In this document: piece after piece, positions 45,490 through 57,408 of the stretch
How the letters are laid out: each line of letters starts with the position of its first letter
Position numbering within the stretch: position 1 is the stretch's first letter
Assembly: GCA_963931865.1 (NCBI GenBank)
Contig: OZ007511.1
Coordinates: 12,312,081-12,376,080 of the forward strand
Length of the DNA: 64,000 nucleotides
Direction of reading: 5' to 3'
Source of the DNA: Axinella damicornis
Taxonomy: Eukaryota; Porifera; Demospongiae; Axinellida; Axinellidae
Position numbers and translations under genes: made by a program
Notes under the pieces: model-generated
The model's input: only the letters and a program-made list of their open reading frames with translations
What the model was told of the DNA's origin: nothing
Databases searched by the model: none

Positions 45490-47020
45490 CAACCCAGTCG
45501 TTTCACTAAATAATTAGTGCTAAAGGTTGTCAGCACATGCTTATATATCAATATGCCACCATTTTAACACAGTTACTCTCTGTTTCATTACGTATATGGT
45601 ATACCATGCAGTTGTAATCAGGATACCACATAGTATAGTAATGATTTATTTGCAGCTAAACTAGCTATGCTTAAACAACAATTTTGTTTATCACAGTATA
45701 TCATAATATTTTTTTTTCAACTGATACTAGGTTAAGACACCAGTTTTGTTTATCCTATATCTGCAGTTTATGCAGGGTTCGAGGTTCAGTAAATAAATTA
45801 AATTAAAGTACCGAAGGTCGCGCGTCACTATAGTCTAGTCCTGCTCCACGAACATCAATGCAACTGAGATAATTAACATAGCAACTGCGTCAAAATGATG
45901 GTTCTGATTTGAATAGTAAACCTAGTCTTTAATGTATGCAATGCATTAAAATTTTATTTTTGCTTCATGTCCTTTTGTGTAGTTTTCTCCAGTTCTGTTG
46001 ATGTTTCAACATCCAATTAGTACATGAGCTAAACACCCTGGTCTAACGAGCACCTTTACAAGACAGCACCTACATTGAAGCCTTGGAAGAAGTTTCTCGA
46101 TTTAAAGGGCATGGAGATAAAGTCATGTCTATCAGTAGCCTCGTTTCCCAGGCCCTGGGAACGAGGCTAGTCTGTCGGTTGCACGATTGACAGGATTGTG
46201 GAACTAAAGCATGCTTCAACAAGACAGACAACACTACATGACTATTTCCACACTCACTAACAGTTGTTCATACATTACTGTGCTTTTATTCCAAGTTGAT
46301 TCATTCAGAACCACATGTAATCACCCATTAATTGTTCCCTTTGCCCAAGTTTGCTGTTTTCCAACATTAATTTCAATACTGACAGTCATTATCATATTCC
46401 TCTCCCGGTACCCTAACTAAACTCTATGTGACTTACATTCGCCCCCACTTCGAATACGCGGCTGCAGTCTGGGATCCATATCTTATTAAGGATATCAATC
46501 TGCTGGAGAAAACACAGAGATTTGCACTAAGAGTTTGTGCCAAGAACAGGTCCCTCTCGCATGATGAACTGCTGAGTCACCTACAACTCCCTCCTCTCTC
46601 AGAACGCCGTTCCCAGGCCAAGTTATGTCACCTATTCAAAATCATGCATGGTTTGGAAGACTTTCCTGCAGCACCTGTCAAGCTGAGAGAACTCCGCTAC
46701 AGTACTAGATCTGACAACTCCCAGCTTCTCCAGCCCCTGTACTCCAGGACTTCCCAGTTCCAGCACTCGTTCTTTCCTCACGCAATATCATTGTGGAACA
46801 TGTTACCTGGGGACTCTGTGAGTAGTTCATCTTTATCTTCATTCAAACACTCACTGCTATAGTATATTTTTTGTAATTTTGTAACGGTTGCATGCCTGTA
46901 TTAGCTTACTGCTACTCATGTGACCCCTGTTGCTGGCACTGCTGCAATGAAATTATTATAAAGAAAAGAAAAAAGAAAAAAAATTATCATTACTCTTATC
47001 GTTTTATACATTGTAGAGAT
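45490..47020. repeat. 0.9-kb tandem duplication, unit 2 second copy, LINE-interrupted
   Basis: It is a near-copy of 44581-45489 and is interrupted at 46396-46982 by a LINE fragment. Confidence 0.8.
46396..46982 (+). mobile_element. 5'-truncated LINE (non-LTR retrotransposon) 3' end
   Basis: The open frame continues from the 5' breakpoint through 46862. It encodes the C-terminal end of a LINE reverse transcriptase protein: IRPHFEYAAAVWDPYL, LLEKTQRFALRVC, then LPPLSERRSQAKLCHLFKI and SLWNMLP. After the stop comes a short 3' UTR and an A-rich end. The direct repeat ATTATCAT flanks it at 46388-46395 and 46983-46990. Unit 1 has the uninterrupted site near 26575. The catalytic domain is absent, so this is a dead-on-arrival insertion of Jockey/CR1-like type. 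Confidence 0.9.
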
Positions 47021-47029
47021 GATATGAGA

Positions 47030-47125
47030 TCAAAATATGGTGAACCTCCGAGATAGGGACAACCTCCGAAGAGAGGACAAAAGCCCCGTTCCCAAAGTGT
47101 CCTCTCTTCGGAGGTTCGACTGTAA
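47030..47125. mobile_element. Short MITE-like element, unit 2
   Basis: Counterpart of 26620-26716. Confidence 0.5.
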
Positions 47126-47758
47126 TTGTAGTGTGAATCATTGTACTTTTATACACTTTTGATTCCCTCTCCCACAAAGTGTGATGGGTGGAAATTATAT
47201 AAATTTCTGCAAAATAGCAAGGGATGCATGAGTACTATTGAGTAGCATAATTATAGAGCTAATATGAGCATATACATCCAACTTAAATACAATGGTACAA
47301 TGATAAGGAGTGCTTGAATGTCCTAGAATGGACTACAGAACTAGGTTAGTTATTCCACAAAGAAATCGTATTGGAGTACATGGTACGAGCAATTGTCATT
47401 CGAGTGGGAGAAATTAAGCTGACTGATTAGTACCAAATCAATATAAACAATACTGACTAATTGGCTGAGCATGAGCGAGCAACACATTAATTATATAGAT
47501 GGACAATGACCTCTGTCCCATGCACCGTAAATCTGGTGCTTGCATTACAACGAGCGAAACAGCTCAATGGCATGTGGATTCAATGGCAGGACGAGGCTGA
47601 AAACACTACACACGCTCAGAGCAACAAACAACAATAGGAAGTTAGTGGGCAGCGATGACATCACTCGTCTAGCAATATTTACACCCACAGACCAACAGCT
47701 GTCCCATGGGCAAGCATGAACCTGCACACTAGAAATGTGTTGAGAACAGCAATTTCAC
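47126..47758. other. Spacer upstream of kelch remnant, unit 2
   Basis: I see no gene. Counterpart of 26717-27350. Confidence 0.5.
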
Positions 47759-47759
47759 T

Positions 47760-47772
47760 TGTGTGTGTGTGT

Positions 47773-47817
<45 letters not shown>
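47760..47817. repeat. (GT)n followed by 31 consecutive G
   Basis: Counterpart of 27355-27408 with different lengths of both tracts. Confidence 0.9.
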
Positions 47818-47818
<1 letters not shown>

Positions 47819-49051
47819 GTTTGTCCACTGTCTCTTGAATTCAGAAGCTAGTACAAAGTCATGTAGTTATACGCTGGTCCACAGTAGAAACGGAACTGGA
47901 CTTAGTGCGGTAGTTCAGCTCGAGATACACATTATCTCCAAGTCAAGATCGATGCAGCACCCTCTCACTCTGGAGGAAGTCACCAGTGCAATCCAGTCAT
48001 TCAATGCCCAGGTGGAGAGCTCCAGTCAGCATCCTTTACTATGCAAGGTTTGTAATTATGTACATGTAGCTAGCTATAGGGAGGGGGACTGCATGATCTC
48101 GTACCCAGTATTACATATTGTGTTTGCAGTGTCAAAATTGGAGAGGCTGGGTTAATCTTCCATTCTTCAATACTGCAGGCATCTTAGGACACACCATCAG
48201 TAGCCTCATTCCCAGGCCATTCCCACGACCAGCATTCGATTGCTTGCAGTATGTATACTGCAAGCAATCGAATGCTGGCGGCCTGGGAACGAGGCTACAT
48301 CAGCACCTCACAGTCTATTATTATGCACAGCTGAATCTGTACACGTTTCTTCATTTAGTGAATGCAGGAGCATTGCTACAAATCATGAGACACTCAAAAG
48401 CAAGCTGCAGCTACACCAGCTGACATTCAGTGACGACTAGTTTATATATAGAGTGAGATGCTTTCCCGATGTACACCACAGGCCACCCTTCTGTGCTGCT
48501 CTGGAGTGGAGCCAGTGCACCAACCTACCAGTGGGGATGCATGATGCCCAGGCAGTGGTCCTCAACAACAAAGTGTATGTTGGTGGGGGGATCACGGGAG
48601 ATTGTACAACAAACACCAATGTCTATACACCTACGACCCCACCAGGGACACATGGGACACTCACCATCTACCACAACAATTAGCTGCTACTGGTGGGAGG
48701 ATGGGAGGCCCTCTACTGATCAAACCACCAACCAGCTCTGGATCTTTGAGGAAGGAGAGCAGACCTGGATCCAGCCCCTCCCTCCCATGCCTACTGCCAA
48801 CCAGACTCTTCCCTTCACAGTAACCTCCTCATTATGCTCTGCATGGTGTGTCGGAAAACCAAACAATTTCTTCCTCTGCTTCAGATCACCAACAAACATG
48901 TAACACAATTCAAAAGGCCACTGCAGCCAATAGTCTCAGGCCAATGAGACTATTGGCCACTCAGGCCACTGGTACACAACAGCAGAGTGCAAGAGTGCTA
49001 CAGAATTTTAGAGTACAAATTTCACCTGGTGTGTATCCCCATGGCTCATAG
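47818..49051 (+). pseudogene. Kelch-repeat gene remnant, unit 2, 5' part
   Basis: It has the same kelch blade and frame breaks as 27409-28640, plus a 2-bp insertion near 48624 ('gtctatacacc' for 'gtctacacc') that adds another frame change inside N-V-Y-T-Y-D. Confidence 0.6.
48201..48297. mobile_element. 97-bp hairpin MITE, unit 2
   Basis: Counterpart of 27790-27886. Here the CATCAG direct repeats directly abut both ends. Confidence 0.8.
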
Positions 49052-49164
49052 TGTGAGAGGAACAAACTCCTCGTAGTCCATCTTGAATAACTGGTTGGTT
49101 GAGGAGAGAAACTCTGGATATCAATGGAAGATTACCTGGAAAGGTTGCAATGGAGGGATGGAGA

Positions 49165-49258
49165 AGGGGGGAGGGATGGAGGGAGGGAGGGAGGGAGGGA
49201 GGGAGGGAGGGAGGGAGGGAGGCAGGCAGGCAGGCAGGCAGGCAGGGAGGGAGGAGAG
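49165..49258. repeat. (GGGA)n/(GGCA)n microsatellite
   Basis: It is shorter than, and differs in GGCA content from, 28755-28858. Confidence 0.9.
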
Positions 49259-49379
49259 AGAGAGGAGGGGAAGGAGGAAGACAGGGAGGGAGGGTGACAG
49301 CACATAACAGGCACAGTGAGTTTGACAGTCTTGCTACATATTGACATGAAGGTATGTTCTTAGCTTTTGCTAGCTCACG

Positions 49380-49822
49380 GTGTTTAAGGCTGCCTCAATA
49401 ATTGTGAACGTAGTACAACAGCTATGTCCAAGTTCGCCATCAAAGGGTTGGAGCCATTGTTCATTCATTATTTGTCATTGTTTGTGTCGTTATCCTACCC
49501 TAACCCTTTTGTTGCCAGTTAGTTATGGACCTCTTAAGTTGCCTGTCAACAATTTGCACCACAGACCAACACCAATTAGCTAACACCTATCCCATGCATG
49601 GGAACCAAGCAGACCTGCAAGCATGAACCTGCACACCTGGTACGTATTTGTGTCTATGTTGGTGGGGAGATCATGGGAGATTGTACACCAACATCTACAC
49701 CTATGACCTAACCATGGACACGTGGGAGACACTCCTCGAGCCCCACGTGCACCAGGTATTCAGCACTCACCACCTACCACAACAATTAAGCTGCTACTGG
49801 TGGGAGGAGAGGCCTCTACTGG
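49380..49822 (+). pseudogene. Kelch-repeat gene remnant, middle part, unit 2/3 junction
   Basis: Counterpart of 28980-29420, with the same split blade. A CAATTAAGC segment here is 4 bp longer than in the other two copies. Confidence 0.55.
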
Positions 49823-49849
49823 TTGTGTGTGTGTGTGTGTGTGTGTGTG
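49823..49849. repeat. (GT)n microsatellite, unit 3
   Basis: Counterpart of 109-140. It is shorter. Confidence 0.85.
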
Positions 49850-51089
49850 CAGGGAGAATAAAGTTCTACTTACTGCTGAGCGTGCTCTGAATGAGAGATC
49901 TATTCTCATGATGCACGTGTTTTTTTGCAATGGCTTCTACCAGGAGTGCGGTTGCCCCTCGTTTTGTTAAAATTCAGTGCCCTAAAAATAGTCCGGCCAT
50001 GGCTGGACCGGCCGGACAGGATCCGGCGCCTATGGTGTGTGTTGCATAAAACACGGTGGCAGGGTTCATACCAATGCTGGACGATTGGTAGTGACATGAT
50101 ATGCAGCTGTAGTAAACTTGCTGTTGCACTGAGCCTAGTTGCCATGTAGTGTACTATAACATTGATTAATTGCACTGGAGGGTGGTGGGTATTTGAAAAG
50201 GATCGAATGCTCTAACTTGTCTCAAGCTGAATCCTATAAAGGTGAACATGATAGCTACATTGCGTTCAAACATTTCCCTACTACAGCTACTGCAGGACTA
50301 CTCCCTGAATATACGTGCTCCAGACAGTATATTGCACGACTGACAACTACCCTCACTTTCATCCAAGATGTCTTTGATGCTTCACATATCTGAACCCAGA
50401 GAACTCCCCAAGGCTCTCATCACCCACTCAGAGTCACCTTCTGTCCTTCCAGCCTCTCCTAATTAATCCCCACTTCCTGTTAATCAACCTTGACGTCTCC
50501 ATAATTCCATATGCTATTACTCCACTGATCTTGTGGGATTACATAGCTAGCAATAATCTATAGCTATGTACTGTCCTACATAGCAATATAGACGGTCTAG
50601 CTGAAAAGCCTTTGGCTCGGACATGCAGCTGCTGATCAAGTTGTTGGTACGTTGCATGATTGGATCATCGGTCTATGCCAACCACCAACCCCTTTCATGG
50701 ATGGTCAGTACTAGTTAGTTAGCCGTATGCGCATAGCTAGTTAGCTACCTAGCTATAGCTAGAGTGGGGCATTTAGATGATCAAGAAAATTTAATGTTAT
50801 AAGCAGCATACGCAGATGTACAGTCAAATGTAGGTAGCTTATGACTGTTCAAGTATTTCAGCACTGCAGTGATTAGCTAAGTATAGTCAATTTGATGGGA
50901 TGAGATGATGATACTGACTGATTTGATAATGGATAAATGCCGGGCAATAGCTGACAATAATAATATGGGACTCATATATATAGCTATTATCACTAATAGC
51001 GATGAAACTCAAATTGATGCTACATGATAAGGCCAGGAACTTGATCAAATTAAGCTTGCAGGAATCAAAGTACCTGAGCATGATGCAAC
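49850..51089. other. Intergenic spacer, unit 3
   Basis: Counterpart of 141-1364. I see no gene. Confidence 0.55.
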
Positions 51090-52559
51090 TCACACAAGAA
51101 ACTGAGAGGCATCGATCGTCACAGCAGATTGAACAGCAGACGTAGGTAACTGAAGTCGTTGGCACATCTCCTCCACACTCGTACCCATCACAAAGGGAAC
51201 GCCTCGTTCTTTGAGTTCTTTCCCTAGATGCTGTGGTGTGAGCTTATAAGGAAATTGCTTCAGCATCCTCTCAGTAAACACACGACCCTTTCTGATATCT
51301 CCCAATTTAAAGTGGCAGACACCAATCTGAGAGAAAACATTTCCAATAACTTCAGATGACTCGTACTCCTCCACTGACTCGAGAACTATATCAGCAATCT
51401 GCAGTGCATTAGCTGGTTGGTCAAGCATCCAATAAGCTTCCAGTAGAGCTTTTGAAAGCAGATATCGAACAACATTCTTGACACTTAAGACTCCCTTGTG
51501 AATTCTCAATGCCGCCTCTGCTATCTCGGCTTTTTTTACCCAATCCTTATCCTCTTGCAATGCCAGCATTTTCATGAGAGCATTCCTTCCATCCTGCATT
51601 GCAAGCTCGGCTGTTTCATGAGACCATGGTGAAACGAAACGCTTCTTTTGTTGGTCCAGGAGCCAACTCTCTGTACCTACGACTCTCTCATCAACACACA
51701 CGGGACACACACACTCAAAACCAAACACCTCCATCAACTTTTCCCTTCGGAATTTGCCAGGAAGCAACCGGTGAACATCACGAATGTAGCTAATGCAAAG
51801 TTCTTCCCCCTCCTCAATATCCCTCAGTGCGTATACCACCTTCACTCCATTTTCTGTCTTTTCCTTACCGTGACAGTTGGGAACGCAGCAGTGATTGAGC
51901 AGAGAGAAATCTGTGTATACTGCTGATACGTCAATATCACTTGGTCCCACAGATACAGCTGAACAATTTATGGCAATCCTGCAGAACGCATCATACAGCA
52001 ACTCTTCAGTAGTTACACTCTCGAGTACGAGCAGCCACATATAGGGCAAAAATACCTTGAAGGCAGCATCTTTGCGGGGTGGCAACTTCTCTGGTTTTGA
52101 GAGGGATGCAATTTCCCACTCATCAAAGCTCTGCCATTCCAATACCTTCCTGTTCCAGGCACGGGCGGTCAGCAGTCCTACGGATGGGGGCCAGAAATCC
52201 TGGGTACACTCAGCAAATGGCCGGGATACCATTTTCCCTCTAGCCTGCTCCAACGTAGCAAGACCTTTGCATTCCACTCTGTGGATGGGAAGAGCTTCAT
52301 CCTGGCACGACTTGCTGCAGTATGCCACGAGCTGGCAGTGATCGCAAACTATCCCCGACCTCGACGACGGGATAGTTTTCAGACAGTGATGACAGAGCTG
52401 TCTTAAACCAGCAGTAGTTGTCGCCGACACACCAATCGCGTACGGTTTGCAAGTAAGGACGTCTTCGCCGCAGCGTAAGCGTTTCGTCGTGAAAAGACCC
52501 CTTCCTCGATTTGGTGTCTGCTTTAGTTGCAAGAAACCAGGAAGCTTCTTACTCGACAT
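51090..52559 (-). CDS. SMYD-like SET/MYND-domain protein, array copy 3
   Basis: The 489-codon frame is intact with the same domain order as copy 1: SET N-terminus, MYND finger at residues 56-97, NHCCVPN, GEELCISY, post-SET cysteines, and helical C-terminus. It differs from copy 1 at only a few residues. These include Asp for Asn in the MYND finger (VCDHC), CHGKEK for CHGNEK after the SET motif, Ile for Val in the C-terminal helices, and His for Gln in LTPQHLG. All catalytic and zinc-binding positions are kept. The longer 5' leader (CTTCGTCTCTAG just before the ATG on the plus-strand view) is shared with copy 2. Confidence 0.88.
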   Translation of the reverse strand: MSSKKLPGFLQLKQTPNRGRGLFTTKRLRCGEDVLTCKPYAIGVSATTTAGLRQLCHHCLKTIPSSRSGIVCDHCQLVAYCSKSCQDEALPIHRVECKGLATLEQARGKMVSRPFAECTQDFWPPSVGLLTARAWNRKVLEWQSFDEWEIASLSKPEKLPPRKDAAFKVFLPYMWLLVLESVTTEELLYDAFCRIAINCSAVSVGPSDIDVSAVYTDFSLLNHCCVPNCHGKEKTENGVKVVYALRDIEEGEELCISYIRDVHRLLPGKFRREKLMEVFGFECVCPVCVDERVVGTESWLLDQQKKRFVSPWSHETAELAMQDGRNALMKMLALQEDKDWVKKAEIAEAALRIHKGVLSVKNVVRYLLSKALLEAYWMLDQPANALQIADIVLESVEEYESSEVIGNVFSQIGVCHFKLGDIRKGRVFTERMLKQFPYKLTPQHLGKELKERGVPFVMGTSVEEMCQRLQLPTSAVQSAVTIDASQFLV

Positions 52560-52831
52560 TCTTCGTCTCTAGCTCTTGGTGCCACGTGTGCATATGAAAC
52601 TGCGCGTGCGCGTGCGTGCGCGTGGGTGTGCGCGTAATGGAGTACGTTACCCCCGGTATGACCCAAAACGCGTTCCCGGCCGGCCAGGCGCGGCGATGGG
52701 CACATTATTCTGCAATTCCTCAGAGAATTATCTCCCACAATTCTCAACACTAATTCGTATACATAAAATGCTGACTTTACAGGCCGTGAAACTTTTGCTG
52801 AGGATTCTATAGTTATAAAAGAAAGTTACTA

Positions 52832-53216
52832 TCGTAGTTGCAGTTAATTTCGCGGTGGGGAAATTTTCGCGGTATTCGCGGATGAAGTAAGACCGCGAAT
52901 ATTAAACCCGCGAAATATATTTCCACAGCTAGCGCTTGGCATAACAATTACTGTCCTTCGTGTTCCTGGGCTCACGCTGACACAGTAGCTCTTCCCCGGC
53001 CCGGCAGTTGCTTCGCTGTAGACGTGGTAGCCACGCATACACAGTTCGAGCGCTCCATCAGCACAATCGCACGTGTCAATAGTAAGTTATTACGAGCGGA
53101 ATTTTTTTTCGCGAAGTAATCAGCGAAAATTTCCCTCCGCGAAATATTTGTGTGTCACGTTTAGTGGCTAGCTAGACCGCGAAATTTTTGGAACGCGAAA
53201 TAATAGGCAACTACGG
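52832..53216. mobile_element. 385-bp TA-flanked MITE
   Basis: CGTAGTTGC near the left end is inverted as GCAACTACG at the right, flanked by TA at 52830-52831 and 53217-53218. Unit 2 has a single TA at the empty site ('agttactacatgcag'). The interior is rich in inverted CGCGAAAT/ATTTCGCG motifs. A TA duplication suggests a Tc1/mariner-type source. Confidence 0.85.
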
Positions 53217-53633
53217 TACATGCAGTGACACCGTATTGGTGAAGTGCTTCAACAAATTAATGTGAGCCATATTCTCTCACTACAACAGTTACCTTGCATG
53301 CTTATTTTCTAATCCTGCATGCAGGACAGAAAATCAGTAGAAAATTAAAGAAGGGGACTAAGGCAAAACCAAGGAAAGAAAACAGTCACAGTGATGGCAA
53401 ATAGAAGATGCTCACATGCAAATAAAACACTCATTTCAGCACTCACATCAGTGTATTGTGCATGCATGTGAATGCCTGATGTGCAAAGGTCATGATCAGC
53501 ACACTTTCGATCATCCCTCCTATGTTTCATTCTTTGTAACAGAAAGAATGAAACATGTCAGAAAAAGTGTTTATAAAATGGATAACTAATGCATGTCTAT
53601 TGCATGCATCCCACCTCATACCTAGCTACCACG

Positions 53634-53806
53634 TTTTTTAGGTACTTGCTCAATCCAAAATCGAAATGCAAAACTGCAAATATCACGTGACTTCAGTAAA
53701 TCTACCAATAGAACCCAAGATGTCACGTGACAAGTTCAGGTCATGTGATAATTTGCAAGTTTGCATTCCGATTTTGGATCTAGCAAGCAACCTGAAAAAC
53801 ATGGTA
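53634..53806. mobile_element. MITE-like inverted repeat, unit 3
   Basis: Counterpart of 4077-4252. Confidence 0.6.
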
Positions 53807-54756
53807 CTAACATTAGCAAAACACTCAGGTGGAATCGTCTAGCACCATTTACGTGCATCTTTCAAGTGGTTCTCTGAATCATGATAGCTGAAAGATGAAA
53901 CCATGCATGCATAATTAAAGTAGCGCTTTATAAGCCCGAGTGATCGCTGCCTGCATGGATCTCTCCCTAGAAGCTGCTGGCTGAAATGGATTTGCATCAC
54001 AGCCATACTATTAATGGAGAGGGCTCAGAACCTACTGGCTGTTCTGTATAGCTAGCTACTATCACTCCTGTGCTAGGGTCCAGGATGAAGAGGTGTTCAG
54101 AGTGACATTGTATGGGTAGCTATATACATGCATTTAGACAACTTTATTTCACCACAACATTTGGTCACAATGTCACAGGTGAATGCTGAGGTATATGCAT
54201 TGTTCAAAGAAGCTCAGAAATGTGAGAATTGGAGTATTAATCTGGGTCACCATTTGCATTACTTACTTTCTACTGACTGTGTGCAGAGGACTGCCATAAC
54301 TCTTGCTGCTTCTGTTGAACAAGTTTGTTACAAAGCTTGGACAAAGAAATTCACTTTATTATCAGCCTCAAGGATCACACATCGTTAACTATAAAGTGAA
54401 CTAGAGAAATGTCCTTTACAATATCCAATATCATGATAATTCAATTGTGTACAAAAATGTAGACATCTCACCCCACTGCCCATGGCTAGAGTCATTTTTA
54501 ACAAAACGAGGTTTGAACCACATGCAGCAATAGCTTTGCGCCTTTAGCCTGCTTGGAAGGGGTCCGGAGAGGAGCACCTACATATCTGGGGGAGATGCAC
54601 TCTGGTAGAAACAATGATCGTCAGAAACTACCGTAACAATGTTCATACGATATCGATATCTAATGACATATGTAGAGAATCTGATGGGTTACACAAGTGG
54701 AACATCACTTACATTTACTAGTTTAGTAGTACAATAGCTGCACGATATACGTCCTC
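53807..54756. other. 3' flank of pseudogene F (A-type)
   Basis: It is collinear with 4253-5204. No gene is supported. Confidence 0.55.
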
Positions 54757-56604
54757 CTAATTGATTGAGCCATAAGTGTACACAGGTGGTATTGGTCCTT
54801 GCACTGCAGAAGTAACGTTGGCGTTAGCTTGCTCAGACACTGACAGCAGAGGCCTGTTATACTGATCGGGACTAACTATTCGATGAGGGAGTGGATCCTC
54901 TTGAGCATCTTCTGTTTGCTTTCCTGTATGTATGCACTTCAGCAAAGCACCAACTCTTCCTGCACTGTATTGTGCTATCCACTTTCCTTTCAGATGTCTG
55001 TAGGTGATACTCAGCAGGAGGGCAAGCTGTGGTAGGCTGCAGGTAATCACATATATGAGTGCCAGTGTTTCATTTCTTGAGGGCAGGAGGTACTGGAATG
55101 TGATAAGTAATAATGACAGAAACCCCAATAGACCTAGTAGTAAACCGTCCAACACATTCATGTAGTTTTTCTTGTAGGGTTGCACAATTAGTATGAACGT
55201 GGATAAACCCAGAAACATTGACGCACACAGCAACCAGCCTATTACTGGATTTATATGGTAGCTAATTGGCCAGGAGGAGTACGAAACGAAACAGCAAATA
55301 GACTCCAGACATTGATCGGAAATCCCATCCTCCGGTGACACCATTTTTGTAACATCCTTGAAATGCTTCCACAAACGTGTTCAGTGCGTGCCACCGTCTC
55401 TTAGTAAAGCAGTTGAGACACCTGTTGAATACTTTGCATGGGTAGAAAATCAGCAGAAGTGGAGGGAGAAAAGTAAACACTAAGATAAGAAAAGCTTTGG
55501 TGGCAAACGGAAGATGTTCCTCACTTAAAAACCGCACAGTAGCATCCACACGGAGGACATGTGAAGTGCCCGATGCAGGCTCACCATCAGCATTATCTAT
55601 AGATGTTGTATGGAACAAAAACACTGACACAATCACAAGCTTGGAGTAAGACAGAAGAAGAAATGTGGCAAAGACGTCAATAAGGGATGCTTTGGAATCC
55701 CACCTCCTTCTAACATTAACACAACATCTGTGAAATGGCTTCCATAGCCAGACAAATGGTCTGAAGTTGTGTCCATGTAGTTCAACACAAGCATATGTAA
55801 GTGCAATGAGCAGTAGTGGATAGAGAGCAGAAACGTATTGGAGGGCAAGCACATGCATGTTCTTGAGGCCTTGGCTCACGCAAAATGGTGGTAGCTATGA
55901 CATAACGGAAGAAGTCCAGGTTCCAGAATCCATAGCATGTGAGAATGACTTTGAACACAGCAAGTGAGGTTTTATCCAGTTCTGACATTAAGGCTCCATG
56001 AAAACCTGAATTATGATTTAGAACAATTACCGCTAACTGACTGAACATGACAAAGCAGTTCATTGGTGCAGATGTGATACGGATTCGAAGTGTGAGAACT
56101 GCAAAGTAAAATATTGTTGCAGGAACAAGTTCTACTAAGATGTATAGCATCCACCCGTAGCTGCTCTCTGAGCAGTTTGCACAGGCATAGCCAAAGGTAG
56201 CAACCGAAGGGCCAAACCCATCAATACAATCCGTGCACAGGAACCCATCTCTATTCAGTGGGGCACAGAAGACATCGTTCAGATCAGATACATTTCGTGG
56301 TAGAGCTAGGTATCTGTGGTCTACTATGTTGCTGTAGTAAACATATATAAGGACAACCACTGAATGATATAGCATCAGGGTCTGATTTGTCAGAACAGCT
56401 GCTGTTGTATGTCATGCAGAAACCAAACTCTAGGTAGGACTGTTGTTGCACTTGATCACAGATGACGAGATCTGCAATACTCTTCTTGCACACGCAATGA
56501 GGGCATCCTCCTCCAGCACTGGGTGAGTTGTTGCTGGGCACAAACCATGTGGGACAGTTGTTGATACTTGTGATGTTGTTGGACTCAGATGCTCCAGCTG
56601 CAGT
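54757..56604 (-). pseudogene. Multipass membrane protein family member F, frameshifted by three 4-bp insertions
   Basis: F occupies the A position in unit 3. Three +4 bp insertions break the frame: TAGCTA at 55259-55264 and TATATA at 56344-56349 (both shared with A), and TAGCTA at 55892-55897 (private to F). Unlike A, its C-terminal 205 codons are otherwise intact, including the last helices and the A-type tail. F also lacks A's 1-bp loss and short deletions. The lesion pattern orders events: the two shared insertions precede duplication of the unit, and the others came later. Confidence 0.85.
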
Positions 56605-56736
56605 CTGTACGGTATTATGTGTACATGTAGTGAACTGGACTAAGTATGGGATCGACTCAGTATACTGTAACACTAAATTGGCTATAGTATAACACTACAT
56701 TGACTAGGTATGGAACATTGCATGCCAGTATTGTAA
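56605..56736. other. Upstream flank of pseudogene F
   Basis: It is collinear with 7035-7160. It holds a small extra segment near 56660 ('gtatactgtaaca') that is lacking in unit 1. Confidence 0.5.
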
Positions 56737-56740
56737 TTAA

Positions 56741-56880
56741 CTCTTTACCAACCAATGACTGCAAAAGCCGTCATGAGCTCCCATAAGCCATAAGAATTTA
56801 TATGGGGAATTTAATACTAGGCGTTATACTTTAATACAGGATTTTGCTTCCTTAGGCTATTTCTTATGGTTGGTAAAGAG
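56741..56880. mobile_element. 140-bp TTAA-flanked MITE
   Basis: The inverted ends CTCTTTACCAACCA and TGGTTGGTAAAGAG are flanked by TTAA at 56737-56740 and 56881-56884. Unit 1 has one TTAA ('aattaaacactt') at the empty site. The ends differ from the 30650 element, so this is a second TTAA-specific family. Confidence 0.9.
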
Positions 56881-57408
56881 TTAAACACTTGCTTAGGAAA
56901 CAAGGATTCATTTTGGGTCACAACCACTTAGAATTGGCCAAAAGGTTTCTTGCCAATAAAGTGCACACAATTGGACTGGCTTACATTTAAAATTGCGTTA
57001 TACATTTTGAGGTGCAAGTATAATCATCCAGTAGTGGGTTTATGACTTGCCTGATCTCATAGCTATATATATATAATCTCATAATTCTATAGCTGCAGAA
57101 AGGTATCATTCTTGAGCCTCATGACATAATAATATTGAGTGTACCAGTACACACTTCACAGAGGAATTTGAACGTGGCCATGTATCATCAGAGTCAAGAT
57201 CGTAAATTTGTTACTATCAGTTAGAGTATTGGGAGTAATTACAGTGCCTCACGGTACCCTCACCTTACAGAGGATGGCAATATGTATGGTCAGCACCACC
57301 ACCTGTAGCGCATACATTGCACTGACCTAGCTGGAAGAGATTAACTCTTATTCGTGCTTCACTAACACCAATAATTAGTGCTAAAGGTTGTCAGCACATG
57401 CATATCTA

